In this document: positions 1 through 9,250 of the stretch, piece by piece
Numbering within the stretch: the stretch's first letter is position 1
How the letters are laid out: each line of letters starts with the position of its first letter
Origin: a virus
Reading direction: 5' to 3' (one strand)
Virus record (IMG/VR): IMGVR_UViG_3300046170_000519
Coordinates: 1-64,000 of that record
Length of the DNA stretch: 64,000 bases
Notes under the pieces: model-generated
The model's database searches: none
What the model was told of the DNA's origin: nothing
The model's input: only the letters and a program-made list of their open reading frames with translations
Made by a program: the position numbers and the translations under genes

Positions 1-349
1 CCCCGAATTTCGCCATAGCAGAATCCGTAGTTTCCATAACCACCTGGATATCTTTTAGAGACTTCTCGACTTCTGCCGCTGATTGAACTATATTAAAAAA
101 GGCATCAGATATTCCATTGATTACCCCCACTGCCGCACCAAAAGCAAATACTCTTGCAGCAGATGCGTCCATAGATTTTTGAAATTCTGAAGCTGAATTA
201 GTTATTTTTCCTAAAGGTTGAACTATTCCAGCTGGATTAAGAGTTGGAGACATGCGCATGCGATTAACTACCCTCTGAGCAGCAGCAGCTTCAGCAACAA
301 TACTTTCCCTATATCCGCTTGCGGATGTTGGTATATTTACAACACTCAT
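1..349 (-). CDS. Tail tape measure protein, N-terminal part (runs off the left edge)
   Basis: The first 116 residues of a larger gene are visible; the rest lies outside the window. After an Ala-rich start comes a segment of the type ASAARVFAFGAAVGVIN followed by EVEKSLKDIQ, which is typical of the start of phage tail tape measure proteins. These set tail length and sit inside the tail tube. The start is ATG 347-349. Its place just downstream of the tail tube gene and two tail-assembly genes agrees with this. An 18-bp perfect palindrome (356-373) lies immediately upstream. Identification is by motif and gene order. Confidence 0.8.
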   Translation of the reverse strand, partial: MSVVNIPTSASGYRESIVAEAAAAQRVVNRMRMSPTLNPAGIVQPLGKITNSASEFQKSMDASAARVFAFGAAVGVINGISDAFFNIVQSAAEVEKSLKDIQVVMETTDSAMAKFG

Positions 350-375
350 AATCCTTAAACCTAATTAGGTTTACA

Positions 376-1371
376 CTATTTTTTATGAATTTTCAGTAAA
401 TCTTCCATATTCAACTCTTCTTTGCCTTGTTTTTTTGCTATCTCATGTATATCGACAGAACCTTCGGTATTAACACCCATTCTTTCTAAATCACTACGTT
501 TTGCTCTTGCGAAAGAAAATCCATCAGATGATTTAGATTTCTCTAACAGGTTTTTAGCTTTTTCTTTTTTATTGTTAGATTCCTCTACAAACCTTAATAT
601 AGCTTCAGCATCGTCTTGAATATCTTCTGGTACTTCATAATTTTCAAAAATATTTTGAAACATTTTTGCATAGTTTAATAAATTTACTTGAAAAAAAGTT
701 AACTCTAAAGGGGCGGCTTGAAAAAAATTTGATAAATCTTTATGAAATAAATTAAAATAACTTTTAAATAAAGGGTAGATTGAAACTTTTTTAATGTTTT
801 TATTTGAAAATTTTTCGTTAATAATTGAGTAACTATTGAATAGTTTAGATAATTCTAAATTATCTATATATTCAAAGTCTTCATCTGTAAAAAATAATTC
901 TTTAAGTTCACTATCTTTAAATAAGCTTTTTTTTAAGAAATTTTCATTACTTTTTCTGTCTGAATATTTTTCTGCTGTATTAAAAAATAAACTTTCTTTT
1001 TCTTTTGCTTTGCTATTTAAATCTTCTTCTATTGTTTTTATTTTTTTATCTATATTAGATATATCACTTTCTAAGAAAAGATTTTTTTTTGTTTTTTTTA
1101 AATTTTTTAATTCATTAGTTTTTAACTCTATAAGTACATCTTCATTAGGGCTCCATGCGCCCTGACTTATAAGATCTTGCTCTATTTCTTTTTTTGTTTT
1201 TAAACCCTTTTCTTTAGCTTTTTTTATGAATTTTTTTTTATCGTTTTCTATAAACTCTAAATCATTTATACAAAGATGTTTTATATATAAAACACTATCT
1301 TTATAATTTATTTTTGAAAATCCATTTTTAATATCGATAAATATACTATCAATATCTTCATCAAGCTTCAT
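376..1371 (-). CDS. Tail assembly protein, distant paralogue of the next gene upstream
   Basis: A 331-aa, Lys-rich, largely helical protein directly before the tape measure gene, where tail-assembly chaperones usually sit. It shares an ordered set of motifs with the neighbouring 270-aa protein: a G-x-WS-x-x-E segment, then a coiled stretch, then a SLFFNTAEKYSDR segment matching SLFDHTADVKAR in the neighbour. The two genes overlap by 11 nt. The ATG at 1371 was chosen. A chaperone role is inferred from position; no catalytic motif is visible. Confidence 0.6.
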   Translation of the reverse strand: MKLDEDIDSIFIDIKNGFSKINYKDSVLYIKHLCINDLEFIENDKKKFIKKAKEKGLKTKKEIEQDLISQGAWSPNEDVLIELKTNELKNLKKTKKNLFLESDISNIDKKIKTIEEDLNSKAKEKESLFFNTAEKYSDRKSNENFLKKSLFKDSELKELFFTDEDFEYIDNLELSKLFNSYSIINEKFSNKNIKKVSIYPLFKSYFNLFHKDLSNFFQAAPLELTFFQVNLLNYAKMFQNIFENYEVPEDIQDDAEAILRFVEESNNKKEKAKNLLEKSKSSDGFSFARAKRSDLERMGVNTEGSVDIHEIAKKQGKEELNMEDLLKIHKK

Positions 1372-2173
1372 CTAAAACTTCTTGATCTTTTTTCATTTCA
1401 TTCATTATTTTATCCACACCCTCCTGGTCTTGAGTGCCACCTATATACCAAATAGTTACTATAGATGATATTTTATCAATACAAGCTTCAAACAAGGGGT
1501 CGTTCATAGATTCTTTATCTAAGTAATCTGAGTATTTTTCTTCAAAACTATCTCCCTCAAAAAAGTCTTCTAGCGGATTATCCTCTTGATCTCCTTCTTG
1601 AAATCTTGATAAATGTAGAATATACCACATAATAGCTCTGTTTCTAGCTTTTACATCTGCCGTATGGTCAAATAAAGAATTTTGCACCATCTCGTATTCT
1701 GTTAGCTCTTTTTTAATGTCAGAAAGCTCTTGAATAAGTATATCTAATTTTTCTTTTTGCCTCTCAGATAATTTAGAGGAATCATTCAATATAGAAAATT
1801 GCTGAATATCTAATTGTTTTTTGTGCATTTTGTATATTAATTCAGCATAGATTTGTTGCTCTTTCTCTGACCAGACTCCACCCTGATTACCGTACTGTTT
1901 TGCGAGCATAGCTTTCGTCATTAAACCCATTTTTATGAATTTATTTAACTCTACACTGTAAAACATATCACCATCTTCCAGAATTGCTCTTCTAGGTTTT
2001 TCTATGATAATTTTAAACGGTACTTCTTTTTTGACCGATACAGTCTCCTTCGAGGTGACTACTTCCATTTTACCTGTTTCTTTATTTTTTCTTTTTGATT
2101 TTTTTTCAACTTCCTCTTCAATTTCTCTTTCTATGTTAATTGAAAAAGAGTATAGTATTTTTTTGTCGTTCAT
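1361..2173 (-). CDS. Tail assembly protein, paralogue of its downstream neighbour
   Basis: A 270-aa protein with a charged Lys/Glu-rich N-terminal part (residues about 15-50), a G-G-VWS-x-x-E motif, a coiled segment and a SLFDHTADVKAR motif. The same order of motifs recurs in the 331-aa protein downstream, suggesting an old duplication. It lies between the tail tube and tape measure genes and is translationally coupled to the next gene by an 11-nt overlap. The function is inferred from position only. Confidence 0.6.
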   Translation of the reverse strand: MNDKKILYSFSINIEREIEEEVEKKSKRKNKETGKMEVVTSKETVSVKKEVPFKIIIEKPRRAILEDGDMFYSVELNKFIKMGLMTKAMLAKQYGNQGGVWSEKEQQIYAELIYKMHKKQLDIQQFSILNDSSKLSERQKEKLDILIQELSDIKKELTEYEMVQNSLFDHTADVKARNRAIMWYILHLSRFQEGDQEDNPLEDFFEGDSFEEKYSDYLDKESMNDPLFEACIDKISSIVTIWYIGGTQDQEGVDKIMNEMKKDQEVLDEA

Positions 2174-2180
2174 ATTTGCC

Positions 2181-2468
2181 TTATTCCTTTTTAAAATTTA
2201 TATCAAAATTATTCATATATAATAATAACTCTCTTCTAGTATCATTTCCACAATCTAATATTTTTTTTCTTATGAAATTTAACCTACCTTCATCTAGATA
2301 TTGAGCTTGTATTAGAAGTTTTTCTTCTTCAGGTAAAGCGTTTTTAAGTTTCTCAAACTGATCGTCATGCTCCAAACTTAACTCTTCAACCATTTGCAAA
2401 AAAACTTTATACAAATTAGTCACAGACCTATGCACTTGAAATTCTAAAACTTCCCTTTCTTTTTCCAT
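2181..2468 (-). CDS. Small tail-region protein, unknown
   Basis: A 95-aa acidic, helical protein. The reading frame is open further upstream, but that part overlaps a transcription terminator hairpin (2504-2538). The internal ATG at 2468 (MEKEREVLEF) is therefore the believable start. It sits between the tail tube and the tail-assembly pair. No family is recognised; a tail assembly role is possible from position. Confidence 0.6.
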   Translation of the reverse strand: MEKEREVLEFQVHRSVTNLYKVFLQMVEELSLEHDDQFEKLKNALPEEEKLLIQAQYLDEGRLNFIRKKILDCGNDTRRELLLYMNNFDINFKKE

Positions 2469-2503
2469 TATAATATATGCCTTATACCTATATGTGTTTA
2501 CAC

Positions 2504-2538
2504 AAAAAAACCCCAAGTGTGAAAACACTTGAGGTTTT
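2504..2538 (-). terminator. Intrinsic terminator after the tail tube gene
   Basis: On the minus strand a hairpin with a CAAGTGT / ACACTTG core, a 4-nt loop and one mismatch is followed by seven T. It lies just downstream of the tail tube stop codon, so it should end or thin out transcription of that highly expressed gene. Confidence 0.75.
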
Positions 2539-2565
2539 AGAGGGGGGATAATTAGAAATTAATTA

Positions 2566-3813
2566 TCAAATGGTTGGAGTATGCGGCGCACCTGAGTTCT
2601 CATCAACCTTATTGACAGCCTCCTGAATGACAAAAATACCATTTTCTGAATCATTTGCTCCACCAACTTGGGAAGAGAATGTCAGATCAACAGTTTTGTT
2701 ATCGCCAATAGATGCCGAAAATGCTTGAGTATCAAGGATAGCATTTTTCATCACGTATACCAGAGCATTTTTAGCTCCGCATCTTGTGTTTAACACAATA
2801 GCGATGTCTCGTTTTTGCTCACTTCCGCATAGCAATCCATCAAGACTTCCATCAGAAAATTCAGTCATGAGAGCTGAAACACTAAGTGTCATATTTACAG
2901 GAAAGTCAACCTTTCTAGAAAATGGATAAAGACTACCTAATCTATTTAAAGGACTTCTTCCAACAGGAACTTCTAAAGATACATTTTGAACATGAATACC
3001 TGTTTTTGCTTTTGTTTCGTCTACTCCTGGTAAAACAGCTCCACCTACACTTAATTTTCCTGCTTCACCACTACCAAGATAACCTTTAGCATCAAAATCT
3101 ATATAGATATCACCAGGTCTAATAGCAAAAACTTCATCTCCGCCGACCTGAATATCTCCATCATTTGAGGAAACCTGTGTAAGATCGACAGTATTGGCGA
3201 TTCTGCTTCCTGTTGTAGACTCTACATTAATAGCTGGATTATCGAATGCTGATGATATGTCATTTTTGAATACAATATTCGAACCTTCGACAGACAAACT
3301 TGCTGTAGCTAACTCTCCAACAGCAGCAGATATTCCATAACTTGTGATAAAACCGTTTCCAATCCCAATTACACCATGATCAGCTTGACCTACTTTTTCT
3401 GAAGAGTGATGAACATCTTCACCTTCAGGTACAGTTACTACATAGTAATTCTTTTCCTCATTAGTTCCTGAAAGCAAATCTTTAGTAAAGGAATCTGCTC
3501 CTGTGACAGGAAATGTGTTTTTTCCTGTTGTGTTGATATTGAACCCTAAACTTGACTCTTGGGTTCCATCTGTAATATAATATGAAAAATCAAGACTTAC
3601 TGTAGGTGGTTCAGTAACTTCTCTTGAAAGTGCAGCTAATTGACCAAACTCATTAATGTCTGTACGAGACACTTCGAGGTTGTAACTCATATCTTGAACT
3701 CTGTTTATCTCTTTTACATCGGATGCTACAATATTCTTTGCAGCTCCTGATGATCCATTAATATTACTAACGAAAAGAGATTCACTTTGATATATAACTC
3801 TGTCTGTTGCCAT
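2566..3813 (-). CDS. Major tail tube protein
   Basis: A 415-aa protein whose N-terminus reads as a tail tube protein: a segment about INRVQDMSYNLEVSR and NEFGQLAALSR, then EPPTVSLDFSYYITDG. This pattern is seen in tube proteins of marine tailed phages, which polymerise into the inner tail tube. It is followed by a terminator and by tail-assembly and tape measure genes, the usual order. No sheath gene is visible, so tail type cannot be settled. The ATG at 3813 is preceded by a very AT-rich leader. Confidence 0.75.
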   Translation of the reverse strand: MATDRVIYQSESLFVSNINGSSGAAKNIVASDVKEINRVQDMSYNLEVSRTDINEFGQLAALSREVTEPPTVSLDFSYYITDGTQESSLGFNINTTGKNTFPVTGADSFTKDLLSGTNEEKNYYVVTVPEGEDVHHSSEKVGQADHGVIGIGNGFITSYGISAAVGELATASLSVEGSNIVFKNDISSAFDNPAINVESTTGSRIANTVDLTQVSSNDGDIQVGGDEVFAIRPGDIYIDFDAKGYLGSGEAGKLSVGGAVLPGVDETKAKTGIHVQNVSLEVPVGRSPLNRLGSLYPFSRKVDFPVNMTLSVSALMTEFSDGSLDGLLCGSEQKRDIAIVLNTRCGAKNALVYVMKNAILDTQAFSASIGDNKTVDLTFSSQVGGANDSENGIFVIQEAVNKVDENSGAPHTPTI

Positions 3814-3878
3814 AATTTATAAAATTTTAATTAATAATGCTTATTACAGTAAAAATATAGAAATGTGAAAAAATATTT

Positions 3879-4757
3879 TTATCTTTGAAAAATGGCTCTT
3901 GGGTTTCTGGGCTTAGATAAATCAAAGTCTAGGAAACCTATTTTATAATCTTGTGATGAAGTAATCCTTTCTCTTGACCTGTCTGTAAGTTTAGATGCTC
4001 TAACACATTCAATAAAAACATTTGAGGAAGATCCACTAATAACATCTGAATACTTATAAGGGTGAGATTTAACATGGAAAAACTCTCCAAATGGAAAATT
4101 TTCAAATTCGATTAAAGGAAACATAGTTTTTGCAGAATCTCTAAACATCGAAAGAACTCCATCTAATGTATAATTTGAATCTGCTACTACAACAGATCTC
4201 ATTCTGCATACCGTATTATCTAACCCTCCAAAAGCAAAAGGTTCATTTTCAGAATTTTCCAAAGTGATAAACATTGCTGGTACGGTATATATCGTGTCAG
4301 AAAAACCTCCATTGGTTTGTAAAAAAGTTTGATTTGTTGGCGATATAATAAAATCACTATTAATTATTACATTTTCTTCTGTTTCATCCGTAATATAAAG
4401 GTTTACTGTTTTATAAGCAAATTCTCCAGTTATGTTTAAAGTTTTGCTGGCCCCATGGATGGCGGTATCGACAAGAACCCTTCCATTATTAAAATCAATA
4501 TAAAGCCCATCTGTTTTATCAAATTTTTTTGCTCCATTAATTGATACAAAATTATTAACAGACACTTTGTCTGACGCTGCTACAAATTGCCTGTAAGGGC
4601 TATAATATCCGTGGTAATTCGCAGGAACATCCAGTGTATCAACATACTCAAAAGTGTGGCTAACTGGAGCTTTAAAAGCCTCAGCAAAATAACTCAACCT
4701 ATCGTCACACCAAAGAAAAAAGCTGGATAAAATTTTGTGATCAAAACCTGTTTTCAT
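3879..4757 (-). CDS. Neck/tail completion region protein, unknown family
   Basis: A 292-aa protein rich in beta-type sequence (many Asn, Phe, Ser, Val), placed between the neck-region genes and the tail tube. The start ATG overlaps the upstream stop as ATGA, so the two are translationally coupled. A structural role, such as tail terminator or minor neck protein, is inferred from position only. Confidence 0.6.
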   Translation of the reverse strand: MKTGFDHKILSSFFLWCDDRLSYFAEAFKAPVSHTFEYVDTLDVPANYHGYYSPYRQFVAASDKVSVNNFVSINGAKKFDKTDGLYIDFNNGRVLVDTAIHGASKTLNITGEFAYKTVNLYITDETEENVIINSDFIISPTNQTFLQTNGGFSDTIYTVPAMFITLENSENEPFAFGGLDNTVCRMRSVVVADSNYTLDGVLSMFRDSAKTMFPLIEFENFPFGEFFHVKSHPYKYSDVISGSSSNVFIECVRASKLTDRSRERITSSQDYKIGFLDFDLSKPRNPRAIFQR

Positions 4758-5353
4758 TTTATATTCTTAAATATTTTTTCTTTCAAAGAAGAGATGATTT
4801 GTGAGATATACTTTGTATTTCTAAACCCACCACTCCTCACTCTATGATTAGCTTGAATACCCTGACCTGACCTGCTGGAAAATGACATTCTATTTATATA
4901 TTTTGCCAAGCCAGATATACCTCTTTCAATACCTTCAGCCCAACTTCTCCCCTGAATCCAAGGCATAGGGGTAGCTTGAAAAATCTCTTCTTTATCTGGA
5001 ACTTCAACCATGAATTTAATATTATTTGACTTATAGGAGCTAGGAACAGCTTTAACATTTAATTTTCTTTTAAAGAAATATTTTACTACATCTACAGGTC
5101 TCATGCCTTCTTCAAATCCTATAAACGAAAATAAATTGCCATACCCGCCCAATGTTCCACTTTGATTAAAACCATTTGGTCCAGATTCAATTTCTTTAGT
5201 TACTGGATGATCTTCAAGCTCTTGATAAGCCTCTCTTTGAGCCATTTCAGTAGCTTGTATAATTTTTTTTTCAATAACTCTCCCTATTACTGGACCAACT
5301 TGCGTAGCTTCAATTTGTTTTAATTTAGATTGATTGATTGAGATTTTTTTCAC
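4754..5353 (-). CDS. Head-tail joining / tail completion protein candidate
   Basis: A 199-aa basic protein with a coiled N-terminus, a central section around PVDVVKYFF and an Arg/Gly-rich C-terminal section. Size, charge and position between capsid and tail tube resemble HK97 gp10-type neck or tail completion proteins, but there is no decisive motif. The start codon is GTG (5351-5353), directly after the upstream stop; its own stop overlaps the next ATG. Confidence 0.55.
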   Translation of the reverse strand: MKKISINQSKLKQIEATQVGPVIGRVIEKKIIQATEMAQREAYQELEDHPVTKEIESGPNGFNQSGTLGGYGNLFSFIGFEEGMRPVDVVKYFFKRKLNVKAVPSSYKSNNIKFMVEVPDKEEIFQATPMPWIQGRSWAEGIERGISGLAKYINRMSFSSRSGQGIQANHRVRSGGFRNTKYISQIISSLKEKIFKNIK

Positions 5354-5800
5354 TTAACTCCTCCTTTTTAATAGTATATTATAATAATTGACGGAAAAAA
5401 TTCCTGATTTAGCTGCATCGGAAGATACATTAAATAATTCTCCATCAACTTCTATATCTGTTGCTTGTTTGATTAAATTATAACCTTGCAAATTAACTTT
5501 TATTCTTATATGGTCTGAAGGAATATCAATTCCAAGAATTTCATTCTCACTATTTTGCCTTAAAAATTCAAAATTCCCAGCATAAGCTATTCTAGCTTTT
5601 ATTTTTATTTCTTCAACTGTTTTACTATTTCCTTTTTCATTTTTAATTCTTGAATATAAGGCATTATAAGTATTATTTGTTGCAATAAAGATCTTTTTTT
5701 CTTTTTTAAATATTGTAATTTCTCTAGCAAAAGTATCATGTATATCATCAAATACTTTATCGTATTTATTCTTATCAGAGTTGGGTATTAAATTTGTCAT
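5354..5800 (-). CDS. Neck-region protein, unknown
   Basis: A 148-aa protein starting at ATG 5800 (MTNLIPNSDK). This ATG shares a base with the upstream stop (TAATG), so translation is probably re-initiated there. A longer frame from a TTG codon exists but is less likely. The mixed alpha/beta composition and location suggest a head-tail connector or tail terminator subunit. No family is recognised. Confidence 0.6.
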   Translation of the reverse strand: MTNLIPNSDKNKYDKVFDDIHDTFAREITIFKKEKKIFIATNNTYNALYSRIKNEKGNSKTVEEIKIKARIAYAGNFEFLRQNSENEILGIDIPSDHIRIKVNLQGYNLIKQATDIEVDGELFNVSSDAAKSGIFSVNYYNILLKRRS

Positions 5801-8757
5801 TATGTGTAGCAAGGTATAGTCATTTCACAAACCCCAGAAACAATTTTGCAACTAAAGCAAGTTGTAGAGCATGTGCATGCGCAGCACTCACTGCAAGTAT
5901 CAAATTTATCCGAAGATGTAAGTTCGCTATGTCTTGTAACGAACCCGCTGTTATATTCATTTTGATTTTTGAAATTAAAAGCTGAACCTCCGCAGTCTGC
6001 TGCAGAATTAGCCCCGCACAGTTCTGCATTTACGGTAATATCGTTTAAACTATAGCATCTTCCATTAATATAAACTCCATTGGAAGGAAGTTCTCCTTCC
6101 CCTAAAGCTATATAGAATTTCTCCAATTCACTGACTGTTGAAGGACATCTTGACGCATCATTACAGGGGTTATCTTTATATTCGTCAATATCACATAATG
6201 TGTATTCAGCGCACGTACCATAACCGCATGTAGTTTCTGTTGGCGATGATGTATATGTTGGAGGAATATATTCTTGAACTAAATCGAACAAGTTGGGGTC
6301 TGTATTTGCTAATACAACATCGTAACATTGCCCGCCTACATCAATAAAAATTATATGATTATTTTTAATTTTCTTTTTTGTCGTTACGGCGGCATTTAAG
6401 GTAAAAAATTGATTGTTTATATAATATGTTGTTGGGGTTATAGATTCATCTACGGTATCATAACAAATGTTCCAATTTTTCATTGAAACTGTGTTAAAAA
6501 AAGGATTTGTTTGAGTCAATTCTATTTCATTGTTTAACCAAGCCCCATTAACAGTTTCAGTATTAATTACATCTGACACATCTTTATTACTGCAACACAC
6601 GGAATTCCCTGAAGCTACAGACTCCATTGAAAAGCTATGCGCCCCACTTGATTCAAAAAGTTTATCCATATATATGGTTTCACCTTCTAGTGATCCATTT
6701 CCCTCTATAAGCATAAAATCTTTATTATTTACTTTTAATTGTACAGAATAACTTGAAGAGTTTCCTGTAGCTCTCGGCATACACATGCTAGCTCCTACAG
6801 CATCACTATGAATATTTTTTATAGTTGTTTCATTTGAGCTTTCAGAAGATGGTATTGTTATATTAGATTGCGAGCTAATACTTTGGGTTCTAAACCCATA
6901 TTCACAACATGGACCTGCAGGAGAAAATGTAAAACTAGTTGTGATTGTTTCTGTCTGAGTATTAGTCTCTGTCTCTGTTTGAGTCTGAGTATTAGTCTCT
7001 GTCTCTGTTTGAGTCTGAGTATTAGTCTCTGTCTCTGTTTGAGTCTGAGTATTGGTTATAGTCTCTGTTTGAGTCTGAGTATTGGTTATAGTCTCTGTTT
7101 GAGTCTCAGTATTAGTAGATGTCTCTGTTTGAGTCTCAGTGTTGGTAGATGTCTCTGTTTGAGTCTCAGTGTTGGTAGATGTATCTGTTTGAGTCTCAGT
7201 GTTGGTAGATGTATCTGTTTGAGTCTCAGTATTAGTAGATGTCTCTGTTTGAGTCTCAGTGTTGGTAGATGTATCTGTTTGAGTCTGAGTATTGGTTATA
7301 GTCTCTGTTTGAGTCTCAGTGTTGGTAGATGTATCTGTTTGAGTCTGAGTATTGGTTATAGTCTCTGTTTGAGTCTCAGTATTGGTTATAGTCTCTGTTT
7401 GAGTCTCAGTGTTGGTAGATGTATCTGTTTGAGTCTCAGTGTTAGTAGATGTCTCTGTTTGAGTCTCAGTGTTGGTAGATGTATCTGTTTGAGTCTGAGT
7501 ATTGGTTATAGTCTCTGTTTGAGTCTCAGTATTGGTTATAGTCTCTGTTTGAGTCTCAGTGTTGGTAGATGTATCTGTTTGAGTCTCAGTGTTGGTAGAT
7601 GTCTCTGTTTGAGTCTCAGTGTTGGTAGATGTATCTGTTTGAGTCTGAGTATTGGTTATAGTCTCTGTTTGAGTCTCAGTGTTGGTAGATGTATCTGTTT
7701 GAGTCTCAGTATTGGTTATAGTCTCTGTTTGAGTCTCAGTATTAGTAGATGTACCTGTTTGAGTCTCAGTATTGGTTATAGTCTCTGTTTGAGTCTCAGT
7801 GTTGGTAGATGTATCTGTTTGAGTCTCAGTGTTGGTAGATGTATCTGTTTGAGTCTCAGTGTTGGTAGATGTATCTGTTTGAGTCTCAGTATTAGTAGAT
7901 GTATCTGTTTGAGTCTCAGTATTGGTTATAGTCTCTGTTTGAGTCTCAGTATTAGTAGATGTATCTGTTTGAGTCTCAGTATTAGTAGATGTACCTGTTT
8001 GAGTCTCAGTATTGGTTATAGTCTCTGTTTGAGTCTCAGTATTAGTAGATGTATCTGTTTCGGTTTCAGTGTTGGTTTTAACTACAGTTTTTTTTTCCGT
8101 CTCAGTTATCGTTGGAGTGTGACCCTCGTGACACTCATGAGTTTTTGTTGGAGTATAAAATACTGTTTCTGTTTGAGTTTTTGTATAACATTTATATTCT
8201 TCAGTTTCGCATCCATGTTTGTTATTTAAACAAGAAGCTTTTCCTGAAAAACCTTCTTCAAGAACTTGTCTAGGTAAAGATTTATATATATTATAATATT
8301 GAACAAACTCTTTTATTTTTACGTCAGCTTCTGCAGATATGCTTTTATAAGCTTGAGCTGCTTGAATTTTTTGTTGAGGCGTTGAAATTAATGACTGTCT
8401 TTTTATCTGAGAATCTCCTTCTCTCAGTTCAATCCAATCAGACATTGAAAAAGATGATTCGCCAGTACTGACATCGCTTTCTGTAACATTCTTAAGTACA
8501 GCTTGACTTTTTCGCTTATAATATTCTTTTAAATATAACTGAATAAATATAGCTATTTCTTCTGGACCTAACCTAGGACAAACATCAAGGTTTTCAGTAA
8601 CCCGATATTCTGAATGTATTAATATATTAAGCTGGCCTATATTCGTCTCAAGCCAAGCAGAAATAGAGTTGATTAAGTTTTTTCCACCATCTTTAGATGA
8701 ATCGTCATAAAACTCTGTAGAATATATTTTTCGAGCGATATCATGAATTTGACTCAT
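5800..8757 (-). CDS. Giant structural protein with about 38 threonine decapeptide repeats
   Basis: A 985-aa protein in three parts. Residues 1-170 are helical and include CPRLGPEEIAIFIQLYLKEY, then WIELREGDSQ and YNIYKSLPRQV, a type I associate with marine phage neck or virion proteins. Residues about 226-604 are a tandem decapeptide repeat in which every second residue is Thr (TNTETQTDTS and variants). The last 380 residues are beta-rich and Cys-rich, with two related modules each carrying a YxINxxxxxLN-type segment. It lies between capsid and tail genes, so a virion fibre, decoration or adhesin role is likely. Coding repeats are 30 bp and could vary by slippage. Confidence 0.65.
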   Translation of the reverse strand: MSQIHDIARKIYSTEFYDDSSKDGGKNLINSISAWLETNIGQLNILIHSEYRVTENLDVCPRLGPEEIAIFIQLYLKEYYKRKSQAVLKNVTESDVSTGESSFSMSDWIELREGDSQIKRQSLISTPQQKIQAAQAYKSISAEADVKIKEFVQYYNIYKSLPRQVLEEGFSGKASCLNNKHGCETEEYKCYTKTQTETVFYTPTKTHECHEGHTPTITETEKKTVVKTNTETETDTSTNTETQTETITNTETQTGTSTNTETQTDTSTNTETQTETITNTETQTDTSTNTETQTDTSTNTETQTDTSTNTETQTDTSTNTETQTETITNTETQTGTSTNTETQTETITNTETQTDTSTNTETQTETITNTQTQTDTSTNTETQTETSTNTETQTDTSTNTETQTETITNTETQTETITNTQTQTDTSTNTETQTETSTNTETQTDTSTNTETQTETITNTETQTETITNTQTQTDTSTNTETQTETITNTQTQTDTSTNTETQTETSTNTETQTDTSTNTETQTDTSTNTETQTETSTNTETQTETSTNTETQTETITNTQTQTETITNTQTQTETETNTQTQTETETNTQTQTETETNTQTETITTSFTFSPAGPCCEYGFRTQSISSQSNITIPSSESSNETTIKNIHSDAVGASMCMPRATGNSSSYSVQLKVNNKDFMLIEGNGSLEGETIYMDKLFESSGAHSFSMESVASGNSVCCSNKDVSDVINTETVNGAWLNNEIELTQTNPFFNTVSMKNWNICYDTVDESITPTTYYINNQFFTLNAAVTTKKKIKNNHIIFIDVGGQCYDVVLANTDPNLFDLVQEYIPPTYTSSPTETTCGYGTCAEYTLCDIDEYKDNPCNDASRCPSTVSELEKFYIALGEGELPSNGVYINGRCYSLNDITVNAELCGANSAADCGGSAFNFKNQNEYNSGFVTRHSELTSSDKFDTCSECCACTCSTTCFSCKIVSGVCEMTIPCYT
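6946..8079 (-). repeat. 30-bp tandem repeat array coding for T-x-T-x decapeptides
   Basis: About 38 in-frame copies of a 30-bp unit. Copies are a mosaic of a few variants: the eighth residue is Asp, Glu or Gly, the tenth Ser or Ile, and Glu sometimes becomes Gln. Copy borders stay in perfect 30-bp register throughout. Mosaic sharing of variants suggests unequal crossing-over or slippage. Confidence 0.95.
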
Positions 8758-8770
8758 CTCATAATTAAGT

Positions 8771-9151
8771 TTAACTTAAGTTAAAAAGTTTTTTTTGCTC
8801 TTTAGATAATTTTGATTTATCTAGAATTGGCGCAGAACTAGAAAAAACCCTACCTTTACCAGAGAATTTTTCTTTCTTAAACTCTTTTTTTAATTTATTT
8901 TTTAACGTTGTTCTGTTCCCAGAAGGGAAAACGCCAGCTCCTACAGCTAAGGATTGAAGCTCTGGTAAAGACATTGATGCTATTTTTTCATCAAACTCTT
9001 CTTCACTTGAGCTTTTAAATTTTTCATATGTGCCTGGTGTGCGCATAAGATCTTCTAAACTCCTCACCCCATTAATTGAGTTACTGTTTTCATGGCTTTT
9101 GCCATCAATGTATTTTAATTCTTTTTTTGTATTGGCTTTTCTTTTTTTCAT
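8771..9151 (-). CDS. Small basic protein with a SAP-like fold, between capsid and repeat protein
   Basis: A 126-aa Lys-rich protein. Residues about 58-95 (MSLPELQSLAVGAGVFPSG then KNKLKKEF) look like a SAP or Rho-N type helix-extended-helix nucleic-acid-binding module. It follows the capsid terminator and precedes the repeat protein by 13 nt. It may bind DNA at the head vertex; this is inference. The start is ATG 9151, with a GTGTAACC box 15 bp upstream. Confidence 0.6.
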   Translation of the reverse strand: MKKRKANTKKELKYIDGKSHENSNSINGVRSLEDLMRTPGTYEKFKSSSEEEFDEKIASMSLPELQSLAVGAGVFPSGNRTTLKNKLKKEFKKEKFSGKGRVFSSSAPILDKSKLSKEQKKLFNLS

Positions 9152-9194
9152 GAAATATTGTATTTGGTTACACTTTTATAATAAATCTGTGAAT

Positions 9195-9225
9195 AAAAAA
9201 ATCCACCCCGAAGGGTGGATTTTTT
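9195..9225 (-). terminator. Terminator after the major capsid gene
   Basis: On the minus strand there is an 8-bp perfect stem ATCCACCC / GGGTGGAT closed by a UUCG tetraloop with a C-G closing pair, flanked by A and T tracts. It lies 25 bp past the capsid stop codon. The flanking tracts make it potentially bidirectional. Confidence 0.9.
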
Positions 9226-9250
9226 AAATAGCCAGTACTTTTTGTAAGTA

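Noticed and set aside
6946-8079. Tandem repeats as a CRISPR array
   Set aside because: Units are contiguous 30-bp coding repeats without unique spacers.
6868-8229. A 453-aa plus-strand open frame rich in Ser, Leu, Cys and Ile
   Set aside because: It is the mirror of the 30-bp tandem repeat on the minus strand, which stays open in several frames; it lacks a promoter or ribosome site and lies inside a clear structural gene.
9030-9227. A small plus-strand frame across the capsid terminator
   Set aside because: It reads through the terminator hairpin and the antisense of a good gene.
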